Shown: positions 1 through 6,908 of the stretch, in pieces
Numbering within the stretch: position 1 is the stretch's first letter
Layout of the letters: every line of letters begins with the position of its first letter
DNA from: Treponema sp.
GTDB taxonomy: Bacteria > Spirochaetota > Spirochaetia > Treponematales > Breznakiellaceae
NCBI GenBank assembly: GCA_009784995.1
Contig: WQXE01000032.1
Location: 1 to 15,994 of the forward strand
DNA length: 15,994 bases
Direction of reading: 5' to 3'
Position numbers and translations under genes: made by a program
The notes under the pieces: model-generated
What the model saw: the letters and a program-made list of their open reading frames with translations, nothing else
Database searches by the model: none
What the model was told of the DNA's origin: nothing

Positions 1-134
1 GGCGAAAGCTGCCCGGGTTCGGCTTTTGTTTCGTTAAGGCATAAAATGTCGGGGTCTTCTTCTTTTAGCCATTCAAAAAAACCTCGCTTTTCTACCGCTC
101 GGATACCGTTAACATTCCAGGTGATTATTCGCAT
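1..134 (-). CDS. xth: Exodeoxyribonuclease III (AP endonuclease), N-terminal part
   Basis: This is the first 44 codons of an exonuclease III / ExoA-type AP endonuclease, cut by the left window edge. The family cleaves DNA 5' of abasic sites in base excision repair and also has 3' exonuclease activity. Visible motifs are the N-terminal beta strand ITWNVNGIRA with the metal/active-site Asn7, and LCLNETKAEP with the metal-binding Glu35. The family usually reads LQETK, so Gln is replaced by Asn here; the catalytic Glu is kept. The ATG at 132-134 fits the family's normal start (MRII.WNVNGIR). No Shine-Dalgarno sequence precedes it; a TATAAT lies 5 bases upstream. The identification is firm although only about a sixth of the usual 250-residue protein is seen. 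The symbol could equally be exoA. Confidence 0.88.
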   Translation of the reverse strand, partial: MRIITWNVNGIRAVEKRGFFEWLKEEDPDILCLNETKAEPGQLS

Positions 135-139
135 TGTTC

Positions 140-168
140 ATTATATATCGATAAAACGCGGTTTTCTA
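140..168 (-). promoter_or_regulatory. Putative sigma-70 promoter of the exonuclease III gene, leaderless
   Basis: Read on the minus strand: TAGAAA (163-168), 17-base spacer, perfect TATAAT (140-145), then 5 bases to the ATG. The transcript would begin at or next to the start codon, consistent with the absence of a Shine-Dalgarno site. The -35 matches 4 of 6 consensus positions. The spacer is AT-rich, so chance occurrence of a -10-like box is possible. Confidence 0.45.
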
Positions 169-208
169 GTGTTTAAAATAAATATTTGCTGATTTTCTAA
201 AATTATGG

Positions 209-237
209 TTGATAATAAGAAAAAAATTTGATATAAT
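209..237 (+). promoter_or_regulatory. Strong sigma-70-type promoter with no protein gene downstream
   Basis: TTGATA (209-214), a 17-base spacer, and TATAAT (232-237) form a near-consensus promoter on the plus strand. Transcription would start near 244. No open reading frame follows on this strand. The next thing downstream is a Rho-independent terminator at 316-349, so the likely product is a short RNA. Confidence 0.55.
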
Positions 238-243
238 AATAAA

Positions 244-349
244 CATCAATATTTAATGATATTATTAAATTGAAGCTTGGATGTTATTTTTATAATGTCC
301 TGGAAAAAAGGGGTGAGGTGACAGCTTTTTAGTTGTCACCTTTTTTTTT
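244..349 (+). ncRNA. Candidate small non-coding RNA of about 105 nt
   Basis: The interval is bounded by a near-consensus promoter and a strong terminator and contains no credible coding frame; the ATG-led frames end after 4 to 8 codons. Complementary segments predict structure: ATTTAAT (251-257) pairs with ATTAAAT (264-270). AACATC (242-247) can close an outer stem with GATGTT (280-285) if transcription starts at about 242. The 3' end is the terminator hairpin. I see no match to 4.5S/SRP RNA, 6S or tmRNA signatures. A region around 296-313 (TCCTGGAAAAAAGGGG) stays unpaired and could be a target-binding stretch; that is speculation. Confidence 0.42.
316..349 (+). terminator. Rho-independent terminator
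   Basis: An 11-base-pair stem (316-326 with 331-341, one G-U pair) has a TTTT loop and is followed at once by a T-run to 349. The T-run lies on the plus strand, so it primarily terminates rightward transcription, the candidate small RNA. On the minus strand the same hairpin is followed after six bases by TTTTTT (304-309), so it may also weakly terminate trpE, whose stop codon is only about 15 bases away. Confidence 0.8.
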
Positions 350-363
350 GTGACTGATACCTT

Positions 364-1860
364 TTATAACCCACCAGATGATTGTTTTAAAGCGTTCATA
401 ACCGCCATAGATTTATTCACACATTCCTGATACTCGGATTCAGGATTACTTTCCGCGACAATTCCAGCGCCGCTTCTTACAAAGACCTTGTTATTATTTC
501 TGTACACGATTCTTATCGCGATACATGTATCCATGTTGCCTGTAAAATCCAGATAACCGATCGCTCCGCCGTAAATGCCTCGTTTGTTTTTTTCCTGTTC
601 ATTGATAATTTGCATCGCGCGTACTTTCGGCGAGCCGGATAAAGTTCCCGCGGGTAAAATCGCGTTAATGGCATCCAGTCCTGTTTTATCTTCGCGGATA
701 ATTCCGGTTACGGTAGAACCAATGTGCATAACATGAGAGAACCGTAAAATAGACATATAATTTTCTACATTAACAGTTCCTTCTTTGCTGACTTTTCCCA
801 AATCTTCTTTGCCAATTTCTACAAGCATATCGTGTTCGGAAAGTTCTTTTTTATCAGCGAGTAATTCTTTTTCCAAAGCTATGTCTTCTTCGTTTGTAAT
901 ACCTCGCCGCCTTGTTCCGCCAAGAGGAAAGGTTGATAATTTTCCGTTACGCAATTTTACTAGAGTTTCAGGAGAAGCGCCCGCGATTTCCAGACTATTT
1001 CCGTTAAAATAAAACATATAAGGTGAAGGATTGATCGTGCGAAGCACACGGTATGTATCGAAAATACTGCCTTCAAAATCCGCTTCATAACGGTTGGATA
1101 AAACAACTTGTGTTATATCGCCTTTGTTAATATAATCTTTCGCTCTTTCCACCATTTGGCAATATTCTTCTTTTGTAAATAACGCTTTAAAATCCGATTT
1201 TAAATTCGCCGTTGGCGTCTGTTCGTGTTTTCCGAAAGTAATTAATTCTTTTAGTTGTTCAAGCTTTTGTATTCCTTTTTTGTATTCTTCTTCCAGGTTT
1301 TCTGTTTTGATATTTACAATTAAAATAATTTTTTGTTTATAATGATCAAAAGCGATAACTTTATCGAATAACATAATATCAACATCATTAAAATGCTCTT
1401 CATCAGCAGAAGTGTCTAGATTTAACGCGGGTTCGCTGTATTTTGCGTAATCATAAGCGAAATAACCTACAAGTCCTCCCGTAAATGGGGGTAGATAATC
1501 AAACTTAACACTTTTATTTTGATCGATTATTTCCTGAATTTGTTTGTTGGGATCATCTGTTTTGAATAATTTATTTCCTTTGCCGCCTAATTGAGAAGTT
1601 AAGGTCATTATGCCGTTGTGGCATGTAATTTCCATTGATGGGTCAAAACCTAAAAAGGTGTACCTGCCCCATGTTTTTGTATTTTCGCCAACCGCGTTCG
1701 CGCTTTCCAGAATAAAACAATGTTTGCTTACGTTTTTTATTTTTTTAAATACATCGATAGGCGTAACCATATCGGAATACATTTCTGTACTTATCGGGAT
1801 TAAATTGTAAATCCCTGTTGTGTTAATTTGATTAACTTCTTCCAATGACGGTTTATACAT
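364..1860 (-). CDS. trpE: Anthranilate synthase component I
   Basis: This 498-residue protein converts chorismate and ammonia (normally supplied from glutamine by TrpG) to anthranilate, the first step of tryptophan synthesis. The N-terminal domain carries the LES motif (51-53) followed by GRYTFLGFDP, the region that binds feedback tryptophan. The C-terminal chorismate-binding domain runs from about residue 230 to the end and shows GDITQVVLSNRY, GASPETLV, PLGGTRRRG, SEHDMLV, the FSHVMH histidine, LPAGTLSGSPKVRAM, GGAIGY, and the terminal Glu in ESEYQECVNK. The first catalytic-domain metal ligand (SEH Glu) and the last are kept. The segment after SEHDMLV reads VEIGKEDLGKV where the family normally has VDLGRNDLG. 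The ATG follows the TAA of the DAHP synthase gene with no gap, implying translational coupling. The LES and GRYTFLG context favours TrpE over PabB. No trpG lies in the window. Confidence 0.93.
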   Translation of the reverse strand: MYKPSLEEVNQINTTGIYNLIPISTEMYSDMVTPIDVFKKIKNVSKHCFILESANAVGENTKTWGRYTFLGFDPSMEITCHNGIMTLTSQLGGKGNKLFKTDDPNKQIQEIIDQNKSVKFDYLPPFTGGLVGYFAYDYAKYSEPALNLDTSADEEHFNDVDIMLFDKVIAFDHYKQKIILIVNIKTENLEEEYKKGIQKLEQLKELITFGKHEQTPTANLKSDFKALFTKEEYCQMVERAKDYINKGDITQVVLSNRYEADFEGSIFDTYRVLRTINPSPYMFYFNGNSLEIAGASPETLVKLRNGKLSTFPLGGTRRRGITNEEDIALEKELLADKKELSEHDMLVEIGKEDLGKVSKEGTVNVENYMSILRFSHVMHIGSTVTGIIREDKTGLDAINAILPAGTLSGSPKVRAMQIINEQEKNKRGIYGGAIGYLDFTGNMDTCIAIRIVYRNNNKVFVRSGAGIVAESNPESEYQECVNKSMAVMNALKQSSGGL

Positions 1861-2874
1861 TTATAAAATCTTTCCTTCCATTGCCGCGCGTTTTTTTAAA
1901 TCTTCCATTAATGTTCCAAATTGTTCCAAATCCAGTGATTGAGCGCCGTCGCATAATGCCTTCGCGGGATTGTTATGCGTTTCTATCATAAGACCGTCGG
2001 CTCCTACAGCGAGCGCGGCTTTCGCGAGCGGCGGAACAAGACTTCTTATACCTGCCGCGTGGCTTGGGTCTACGATAACTGGCAGATGCGATTTTTGTTT
2101 TATAACGGCAATTGCGGATAAATCCAGTGTGTTACGTGTCATTGTCTCGAATGTGCGGATGCCTCGTTCGCATAAAATAACATTGTCATTCCCTGAAGAT
2201 ACAATGTATTCAGCGCTCATCAGTAATTCTTCGATTGTATTGGCAAGTCCTCTTTTTAAAAGCACGGGTTTTTTTAACTTGCCTACAACTTTTAATAAAT
2301 CGTAGTTTTGCATGTTTCTGGCTCCGATTTGAACCATATCGACATCATCAAATAAATCTATCTGCGTTTGATTCATTATCTCGGACACAATCGGCAGACC
2401 AGTTTCTTTTTTCGCGAGGCGAAGCATATCGAGCCCTTCAACCTGTTTGCCCTGAAAGGCGTACGGCGAAGTTCTTGGTTTAAACGCTCCCCCGCGCAGA
2501 ATTTTTGAACCGCTTTGTTTTACACTGCGCGCGATTTCCAGAATTTGCTCGTTACTTTCAACCGAACAAGGTCCCGAAATAATCGTAAAAAACCCCTCGC
2601 CGATTGACACATTTCCAACTTTAACAATAGTATCATCTTCATGAACAGTACGGTTAACAGCCTTGAATTGTTCTGTTATACGCTTTCCAAAGTCGATTAT
2701 ATCATTGGTTTGAACCACATGATCCAAATCGACCGCGATAGTGTTTCCAATCAGACAGATAGCGGTATGCTCGGTTCCTACGCTATATATGGTAGAAAAC
2801 CCTTTTTGTTCCCAATCGGAAATGAATTTGTCAATTTTTTCCTTTGGTACATTGGGTTTTAATATAAAGACCAT
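1861..2874 (-). CDS. aroF: 3-deoxy-7-phosphoheptulonate (DAHP) synthase, type I-beta with N-terminal regulatory domain
   Basis: The enzyme condenses phosphoenolpyruvate and erythrose 4-phosphate to DAHP, the committed step of the shikimate pathway. At 337 residues it has the size of the Thermotoga type: a ferredoxin-like regulatory domain (about 1-70) and a TIM barrel (about 90-335). The four metal ligands are visible: Cys103 in ISGPCSVES, His272 in VDPSHAAG, Glu298 in MIETHNNP and Asp309 in LCDGAQSL. KPRTSPYAFQG and GARNMQNY are further family signatures. The regulatory domain suggests feedback by tyrosine or phenylalanine, as known in that subfamily; this is inferred. The ATG at 2872-2874 is supported by AGGAG (2881-2885) seven bases upstream and a consensus promoter before it. 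It is the first gene of a two-gene operon with trpE. The symbol aroF is used generically by annotators; aroG would be equivalent. Confidence 0.93.
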   Translation of the reverse strand: MVFILKPNVPKEKIDKFISDWEQKGFSTIYSVGTEHTAICLIGNTIAVDLDHVVQTNDIIDFGKRITEQFKAVNRTVHEDDTIVKVGNVSIGEGFFTIISGPCSVESNEQILEIARSVKQSGSKILRGGAFKPRTSPYAFQGKQVEGLDMLRLAKKETGLPIVSEIMNQTQIDLFDDVDMVQIGARNMQNYDLLKVVGKLKKPVLLKRGLANTIEELLMSAEYIVSSGNDNVILCERGIRTFETMTRNTLDLSAIAVIKQKSHLPVIVDPSHAAGIRSLVPPLAKAALAVGADGLMIETHNNPAKALCDGAQSLDLEQFGTLMEDLKKRAAMEGKIL

Positions 2875-2880
2875 TTTAAA

Positions 2881-2920
2881 CTCCTGGGAAAATTATATAG
2901 AAGTTTGTGAATATAATCAA
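2881..2920 (-). promoter_or_regulatory. Promoter and ribosome binding site of the aroF-trpE operon
   Basis: On the minus strand: TTGATT (2915-2920), a 17-base spacer, TATAAT (2892-2897), then the Shine-Dalgarno AGGAG (2881-2885) and ATG. The predicted start site is near 2885, giving an mRNA leader of only about 11 bases. That leaves no room for a tryptophan leader peptide or T-box attenuator, so control would have to be at initiation or by enzyme feedback. Confidence 0.6.
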
Positions 2921-2988
2921 TAATCGCGTAACAACAGAGCCGCCGGTCGCTATCGCGTTAAAAGCGGTAATTATTAAAAAGTTGATAG

Positions 2989-3016
2989 TTCAAAATATCT
3001 CCTTTTGTGTTATATT
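2989..3016 (+). promoter_or_regulatory. Extended -10 promoter of the DUF2974 gene, leaderless
   Basis: TTCAAA (2989-2994), a 16-base spacer ending in TG-T, and TATATT (3011-3016) form an extended -10 promoter. Only 7 bases separate the -10 box from the ATG at 3024, so the transcript would start at or one base before the start codon. No Shine-Dalgarno site is present. It lies back to back with the aroF promoter. Confidence 0.45.
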
Positions 3017-3023
3017 TAATATT

Positions 3024-4142
3024 ATGGCAAATTTGTTTGATTATATTAAGTGGAGAGGCGACATTTGTTTTTCCGCGTCTCCGTTTAACCCTGTCGATAA
3101 TATAATTATCTCCCAGCTTTCGTATCTTACTCTTGACGGTATAGTTCCAAGTCCCGATGATAAAACAAGTATAAGTATCGCTCTTGCCGTAAGAGTTTTT
3201 AATGAAAGATTAAAAAGTAAAGAGAGTATAAAATTAACTTCTGTTTTTAAGGAAGATCCGGATTTAATAAGAGCTTTGGGCGCTTCCAGAAGATTTGGAA
3301 ACTGCCAGCTTTTTGGTTATATAAACCAGCTTGATACAAACCTTGAACTTCAATTTGCCGCGCTCTGTATTAATACAAACGACGGTTACAATTCAATATC
3401 GTTTCGCGGAACAGATTCTTCTTTAGTAGGGTGGAAGGAAGATTTTAACATGTGTTTTAAAGATGTAGTTCCTTCTCAGCTTGAAGCGGTTAAATATCTT
3501 GATGAAATGGCGCCGAAGATTAAAGGCAAACTGCGCGTTGGAGGTCATTCAAAAGGCGGAAATCTCGCTATTTATGCCGCTTCAAATTGTAAAAAAAGTA
3601 TAAGAAAAAGAATTAAAGTTATTTATAATAATGACGCGCCGGGTTTTAACGAAAAGTTTATAACCAGCGCTGGTTTTCTGGCGGTTAAAGATCGAATTCA
3701 ATCCTATGTGCCGCAGTCGTCGGTTATTGGAATGTTTATGGAGCACGGGAAAAGCAACATAATAATAAAAAGCAGCGAAAGCGGTATTATGCAGCACTGT
3801 CTTTATTCATGGGAAGTGACACATAACGATTTGGTTCGCGCGGAAAAATCTACAATAAGCAGCCGTTTTATAAATAAAACCGTTCGTGAATGGATCAATA
3901 GTCATGATTATTCACAGCGTGAAAAGTTTATAGAAGCTCTTTATTATATTTTTAAAGCCGCGGATGTAAAATCCACAACTGATTTTGAAAATTCCTGGTT
4001 TTCATCGGCGGGTAAGGTATTAAAATCATTGGGTAATGTTGATGAATCGACAAGAAAATTTATCAGAAAAACAATAGCCGAGCTTTTTGTGACGGCAGGA
4101 CGCAATTTGCATACATTACATCAAGGGAGCGAAGATTCGTAA
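3024..4142 (+). CDS. DUF2974 (Mbeg1-like) alpha/beta-hydrolase-fold protein
   Basis: This 372-residue protein resembles the DUF2974/Mbeg1-like family, distant relatives of class 3 lipases whose substrates are mostly unknown. The N-terminus (MANLFDYIKWRGD.FS..PFN..DN..ISQLSYL) is the typical family opening. SISFRGTD (about 125-131) is the lipase-like strand and oxyanion region. The nucleophile elbow is GHSKGG with Ser176. NNDAPGF gives Asp204, and MQHCLYSW gives His258 as a plausible catalytic triad. No signal peptide or membrane segment is seen, so it is probably cytoplasmic. The reading frame stays open upstream to an ATG at 2907, but the family start and the promoter at 3011-3016 argue for 3024. 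The 3' end overlaps the cardiolipin synthase gene by 27 bases in convergent orientation. An esterase or lipase role is inferred from motifs only. Confidence 0.82.
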   Translation: MANLFDYIKWRGDICFSASPFNPVDNIIISQLSYLTLDGIVPSPDDKTSISIALAVRVFNERLKSKESIKLTSVFKEDPDLIRALGASRRFGNCQLFGYINQLDTNLELQFAALCINTNDGYNSISFRGTDSSLVGWKEDFNMCFKDVVPSQLEAVKYLDEMAPKIKGKLRVGGHSKGGNLAIYAASNCKKSIRKRIKVIYNNDAPGFNEKFITSAGFLAVKDRIQSYVPQSSVIGMFMEHGKSNIIIKSSESGIMQHCLYSWEVTHNDLVRAEKSTISSRFINKTVREWINSHDYSQREKFIEALYYIFKAADVKSTTDFENSWFSSAGKVLKSLGNVDESTRKFIRKTIAELFVTAGRNLHTLHQGSEDS

Positions 4143-5690
4143 TATATCCTGAACAATCCTCTGAAATGCGTTACGCGCGCAGTCTTTTATTGTAATTTCC
4201 TGCGATCGCGGAAGAGTATTTAAAAAATCATTTTTTACGGCGGCTACGGTTTCACTCGCGTAAATTAAAACGCCGCATTCAAAGTGTAAGTACAAACTTC
4301 TAAAATCCAGATTTGTAGTTCCTACAGTCGCTATTTTATCATCGGAAACAAATGTTTTTCCATGATTAAAACCGGATGTATATTCGTATACTTTTACACC
4401 AGCCTGAATTAAACGGCGGTAATATGAACGCGACGTTATCGCGACAATCCATTTATCCCACCTGTGAGGCGTAATTATGCGCACATCAACGCCGCTTTTA
4501 GCGGCAAGAGTAAGCGCGGATAAAAGATTGTCATCTACAATAAGATAAGGCGTATTAATGTAAACATAATTTTTTGCCTGATTAATTATTTGAATGTAAA
4601 CATGCTCGCCGACATTTTCAGGATCGATAGGACTGTCAGCGTAAGGCTGAACATATCCCCAGGATTCATAACCTTCAATTACGCCGCCCGCTGTATGTTC
4701 AATAATATTTTCCTTCCATGGAAAAAACGAAGCGTAATTATCTTTTTGTTTAAAACCAAGATTCCACATTTGCAAAAATATTAAAGTTAAAGACCAAGCG
4801 CCGTCACCTTCGATCATTATCGCGGCGTCTTTCCAATGTCCGAATCTTTTTACAACATTTATATATTCATCGGCGATGTTTAATCCGCCTGTGAAAGCGA
4901 CTTTACCGTCTATCGAAATAATTTTTCTGTGGTCTCTGTTATTTTGCAAAGAAGAAATAATCGGTTTAAACCTGTTAAACACATATGTTTTAATTCCTCT
5001 TTTTCTGAGTTTTTTTTGGAAATCAGAAGGTAAGGTAAAAAAGCAGCCTAAATCGTCATACATTATTCTTACATCCAAACCTTCAGCGGCTTTTTTTTCC
5101 AGTGTTTTTAAAATAAAATCGAGCATGTGCCCTTCTTTAATAATAAAGAATTCCAGAAAAATATATTTTTTCGCTTTTTCAAGTTCTTCAAGTACATTGT
5201 AAAAAAATGATTCACCCGACGGAAAGTAAACCTGCCTTGTATTGCCGTAAACGGGAAACCCCGCGTATTCCTGTAAATAAAACGCCTGTGTTTTAAATTC
5301 GGGGTGAATATTTATTAATTCATCAAGGCGGTTGCCGGGAAGTAAAAAAGCTTCCTGAGTATCCCTAATGTTTCGGTTAAGCGCTCTTCTTAATCTTTTT
5401 GGATTAGACCAGAAGTTTAACATTATATAAAGTATTCCGCCAAAGAATGGAAATAATAAAATCAAAAAAATCCATGTAAGTTTGTAACCGGGCTTTTCAT
5501 GTTTATTAATAATTGATATACAGACGATGATACTGATAAAACCCAAAACAAGGTATGAATATCTTAAATAAATCCCTGTTCCCGCAATTAAAGAAATTAT
5601 AATTGCCAGTTGTATCAGTAAAGATATTATTACCAGAGCTTTTCTTCTAAAGAGTAAAGTAAGCCATTTTTTAGTTTTTTTTACAGGCAT
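4116..5690 (-). CDS. cls: Cardiolipin synthase, phospholipase D family
   Basis: This 524-residue membrane enzyme probably joins two phosphatidylglycerol molecules to cardiolipin, or transfers phosphatidyl groups in a similar way. Three hydrophobic segments (about 18-39, 45-62 and 71-92) anchor it. The last resembles the family's PLDNase_N region (W.FLILLFPFFGGILYIM). Two HKD motifs follow: His254-Lys256-Asp261 in DHRKIISID with GGLNIADEY behind it, and His443-Lys445-Asp450 in NHGKTFVSD with GTTNLDFRS behind it. Both catalytic sites are complete, and the length is normal for ClsA-type enzymes with an extra N-terminal segment. No Shine-Dalgarno site precedes the ATG (5688-5690); a promoter sits immediately before it. 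It is the third gene after the unknown protein and the YciO-family gene, with a 42-base gap. Its 3' end overlaps the convergent DUF2974 gene by 27 bases, and no terminator is visible there. Confidence 0.9.
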   Translation of the reverse strand: MPVKKTKKWLTLLFRRKALVIISLLIQLAIIISLIAGTGIYLRYSYLVLGFISIIVCISIINKHEKPGYKLTWIFLILLFPFFGGILYIMLNFWSNPKRLRRALNRNIRDTQEAFLLPGNRLDELINIHPEFKTQAFYLQEYAGFPVYGNTRQVYFPSGESFFYNVLEELEKAKKYIFLEFFIIKEGHMLDFILKTLEKKAAEGLDVRIMYDDLGCFFTLPSDFQKKLRKRGIKTYVFNRFKPIISSLQNNRDHRKIISIDGKVAFTGGLNIADEYINVVKRFGHWKDAAIMIEGDGAWSLTLIFLQMWNLGFKQKDNYASFFPWKENIIEHTAGGVIEGYESWGYVQPYADSPIDPENVGEHVYIQIINQAKNYVYINTPYLIVDDNLLSALTLAAKSGVDVRIITPHRWDKWIVAITSRSYYRRLIQAGVKVYEYTSGFNHGKTFVSDDKIATVGTTNLDFRSLYLHFECGVLIYASETVAAVKNDFLNTLPRSQEITIKDCARNAFQRIVQDILRIFAPLM

Positions 5691-5697
5691 TTATTTA

Positions 5698-5726
5698 AGT
5701 ATACATAAGAATACTAAATTTAACAA
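5698..5726 (-). promoter_or_regulatory. Putative internal promoter of the cardiolipin synthase gene, leaderless
   Basis: Minus strand: TTGTTA (5721-5726), a 17-base spacer and TATACT (5698-5703), then 7 bases to the ATG. It lies in the 42-base gap after the yciO stop codon, so cls may be transcribed both from here and by read-through from upstream. Confidence 0.45.
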
Positions 5727-5732
5727 TAAAAA

Positions 5733-6401
5733 CTAAATAGGCCATTTTCCCGCGCCTTGTCTAAGGACTTTTATCTCATCCGAACACATGTTAAGAATTG
5801 TAGAAAATATCCGCTCTCTTTCTTCGCCGCTGTCAAGAATTAAATCCAACCCTTCGATTTCATCGAGCTCCCAGCCGCTTTCAAAAAGCTGGTCTTCGGG
5901 TATTGGCGGCAGTTCTGTTTCAGCTTCTTCGCTGTTTTCCGTTTCATCCTCATCGTTTTTTACCATACTTCTTTTCGCTGTAATCGAATAAAGCGGATGT
6001 CTTAGGGTTTCTATCAATTTTATTGGAACAGGATAATCGGGGATACGAACACCCAGCTCCTGACGGCGTATATCAAGAAATTTTTCGGTTCCTGAAAGTG
6101 TTTCCAAAATAAAAACATAAGGTCCGGGTGTTAGGCGGTTTATCAATCTAAAACGCGTATTATCCAGTTTGCAAACTTCCACAAATTGCGAAATATTCGA
6201 ACACAATAGGGTAAAGTGGCGTTCATCTCTTTCACCTGAAAGATTTCTTAATTTTTTTATCGCGGTACGGGATTTTATCGAGCAAACAATACTCCAGCTT
6301 GTATCGGTAGGAAGAGCGAGAAGCCCTCCGTCTTCCAGTATTCGCGCGGCGCGGTTTAAAACTCTATCATCGATATTAGAAGGGACAATGTATTCAATCA
6401 T
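5733..6401 (-). CDS. yciO: YciO/YrdC/Sua5-family protein
   Basis: This 222-residue protein belongs to the YrdC-fold family. TsaC/Sua5 members make threonylcarbamoyl-AMP for the tRNA t6A modification; the role of the YciO branch is less settled. The sequence looks closer to YciO: GGLLALPTDTSW (25-36), RHFTLLCSNISQF (61-73), RLTPGPYVFIL (89-99), and RRQELGVRIPDYPVPIKLIE (112-131). An acidic stretch (about 149-183, rich in Asp and Glu) is inserted where the family normally has a short loop; it probably forms a disordered or surface segment. The ATG (6399-6401) has GAGGT (6405-6409) just upstream, overlapping the stop codon of the preceding gene. The gap is 6 bases, so the two genes are co-transcribed and probably coupled. 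TsaC activity cannot be excluded from sequence alone. Confidence 0.85.
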   Translation of the reverse strand: MIEYIVPSNIDDRVLNRAARILEDGGLLALPTDTSWSIVCSIKSRTAIKKLRNLSGERDERHFTLLCSNISQFVEVCKLDNTRFRLINRLTPGPYVFILETLSGTEKFLDIRRQELGVRIPDYPVPIKLIETLRHPLYSITAKRSMVKNDEDETENSEEAETELPPIPEDQLFESGWELDEIEGLDLILDSGEERERIFSTILNMCSDEIKVLRQGAGKWPI

Positions 6402-6407
6402 AAGACC

Positions 6408-6854
6408 TCATGGAACCCACATTAATTTATCAGGCGCGGATTCTTTTAAAAATATATTTTCATAACGGCCTGAATGTTTTATGGATGTGTCTTCAGGATT
6501 ATATGTTTGCATTAAACACCAGATAATATCTTCCATTATATTGGAAGAATGAGTTGTAACATAACGGAACCAGATTTCTTTTTCTTCCAGGATTTTCCGC
6601 AAACTTTCATTGTCTTTGCATAAATCCGGATCTGTAACCCGCCTTATTTCGCTTCGCAATCCTCCGTAAATTGTTTTTTCTACAAAAAAAAGACGCAGGC
6701 GGTTTTTTTCATCCATCCAGTATATTTCAAAAATACCCGCTACAGCGGGGACTTTTGTTATAATCGCGTAACGATCTGCTTTCGCGAGCGGTGACCAGTT
6801 TACAAAATAATAAATATCTCCATTTTTTTCCGTTGCCGTAATTCCGTAATTCAT
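6408..6854 (-). CDS. Conserved-looking protein of unknown function
   Basis: I do not recognise this 148-residue protein. It has no signal peptide, no membrane segment and no recognisable catalytic motif. It is rich in aromatic residues (eight Trp or Tyr in the first 65 residues, including YYFVNW, DRYAII, IYWMDE) with alternating hydrophobic strands, suggesting a small soluble beta-rich fold. A more helical middle (residues about 78-95) follows. Two cysteines (78 and 113) are isolated, with no metal-binding pattern. It is the first gene of the series with the YciO-family protein (6-base gap) and cardiolipin synthase. It diverges from the sigma factor gene, sharing a 217-base control region with it. 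The ATG lacks a Shine-Dalgarno site and is preceded by an extended -10 box. Its coding character rests on length, tight spacing with yciO and codon use like its neighbours. Confidence 0.72.
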   Translation of the reverse strand: MNYGITATEKNGDIYYFVNWSPLAKADRYAIITKVPAVAGIFEIYWMDEKNRLRLFFVEKTIYGGLRSEIRRVTDPDLCKDNESLRKILEEKEIWFRYVTTHSSNIMEDIIWCLMQTYNPEDTSIKHSGRYENIFLKESAPDKLMWVP

Positions 6855-6859
6855 TATTT

Positions 6860-6888
6860 AATCTAGCATAAAATTAATATATTTTCTA
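6860..6888 (-). promoter_or_regulatory. Extended -10 promoter of the unknown-protein/yciO/cls series, leaderless
   Basis: Minus strand: TAGAAA (6883-6888), a 17-base spacer ending in TGC, and TAGATT (6860-6865), then 5 bases to the ATG. The -35 hexamer and spacing are identical to those before the exonuclease III gene. The -10 is imperfect (4 of 6) but has the TGn extension. Confidence 0.38.
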
Positions 6889-6908
6889 TATATAAAAAAT
6901 AATTAATG

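Noticed and set aside
281..326. Very short peptide frames inside the candidate small RNA
   Set aside because: The ATG-led frames end after 4 to 8 codons and lack Shine-Dalgarno sites.
300..363. Tryptophan attenuator for trpE
   Set aside because: The hairpin lies after the stop codon of trpE, not before its start, and its T-run faces the opposite strand; no Trp-rich leader peptide is present.
2907..3023. N-terminal extension of the DUF2974 protein by 39 residues
   Set aside because: The frame is open, but the extension overlaps the back-to-back promoter region, does not look like the family's N-terminus, and contains the -10 box for the 3024 start.
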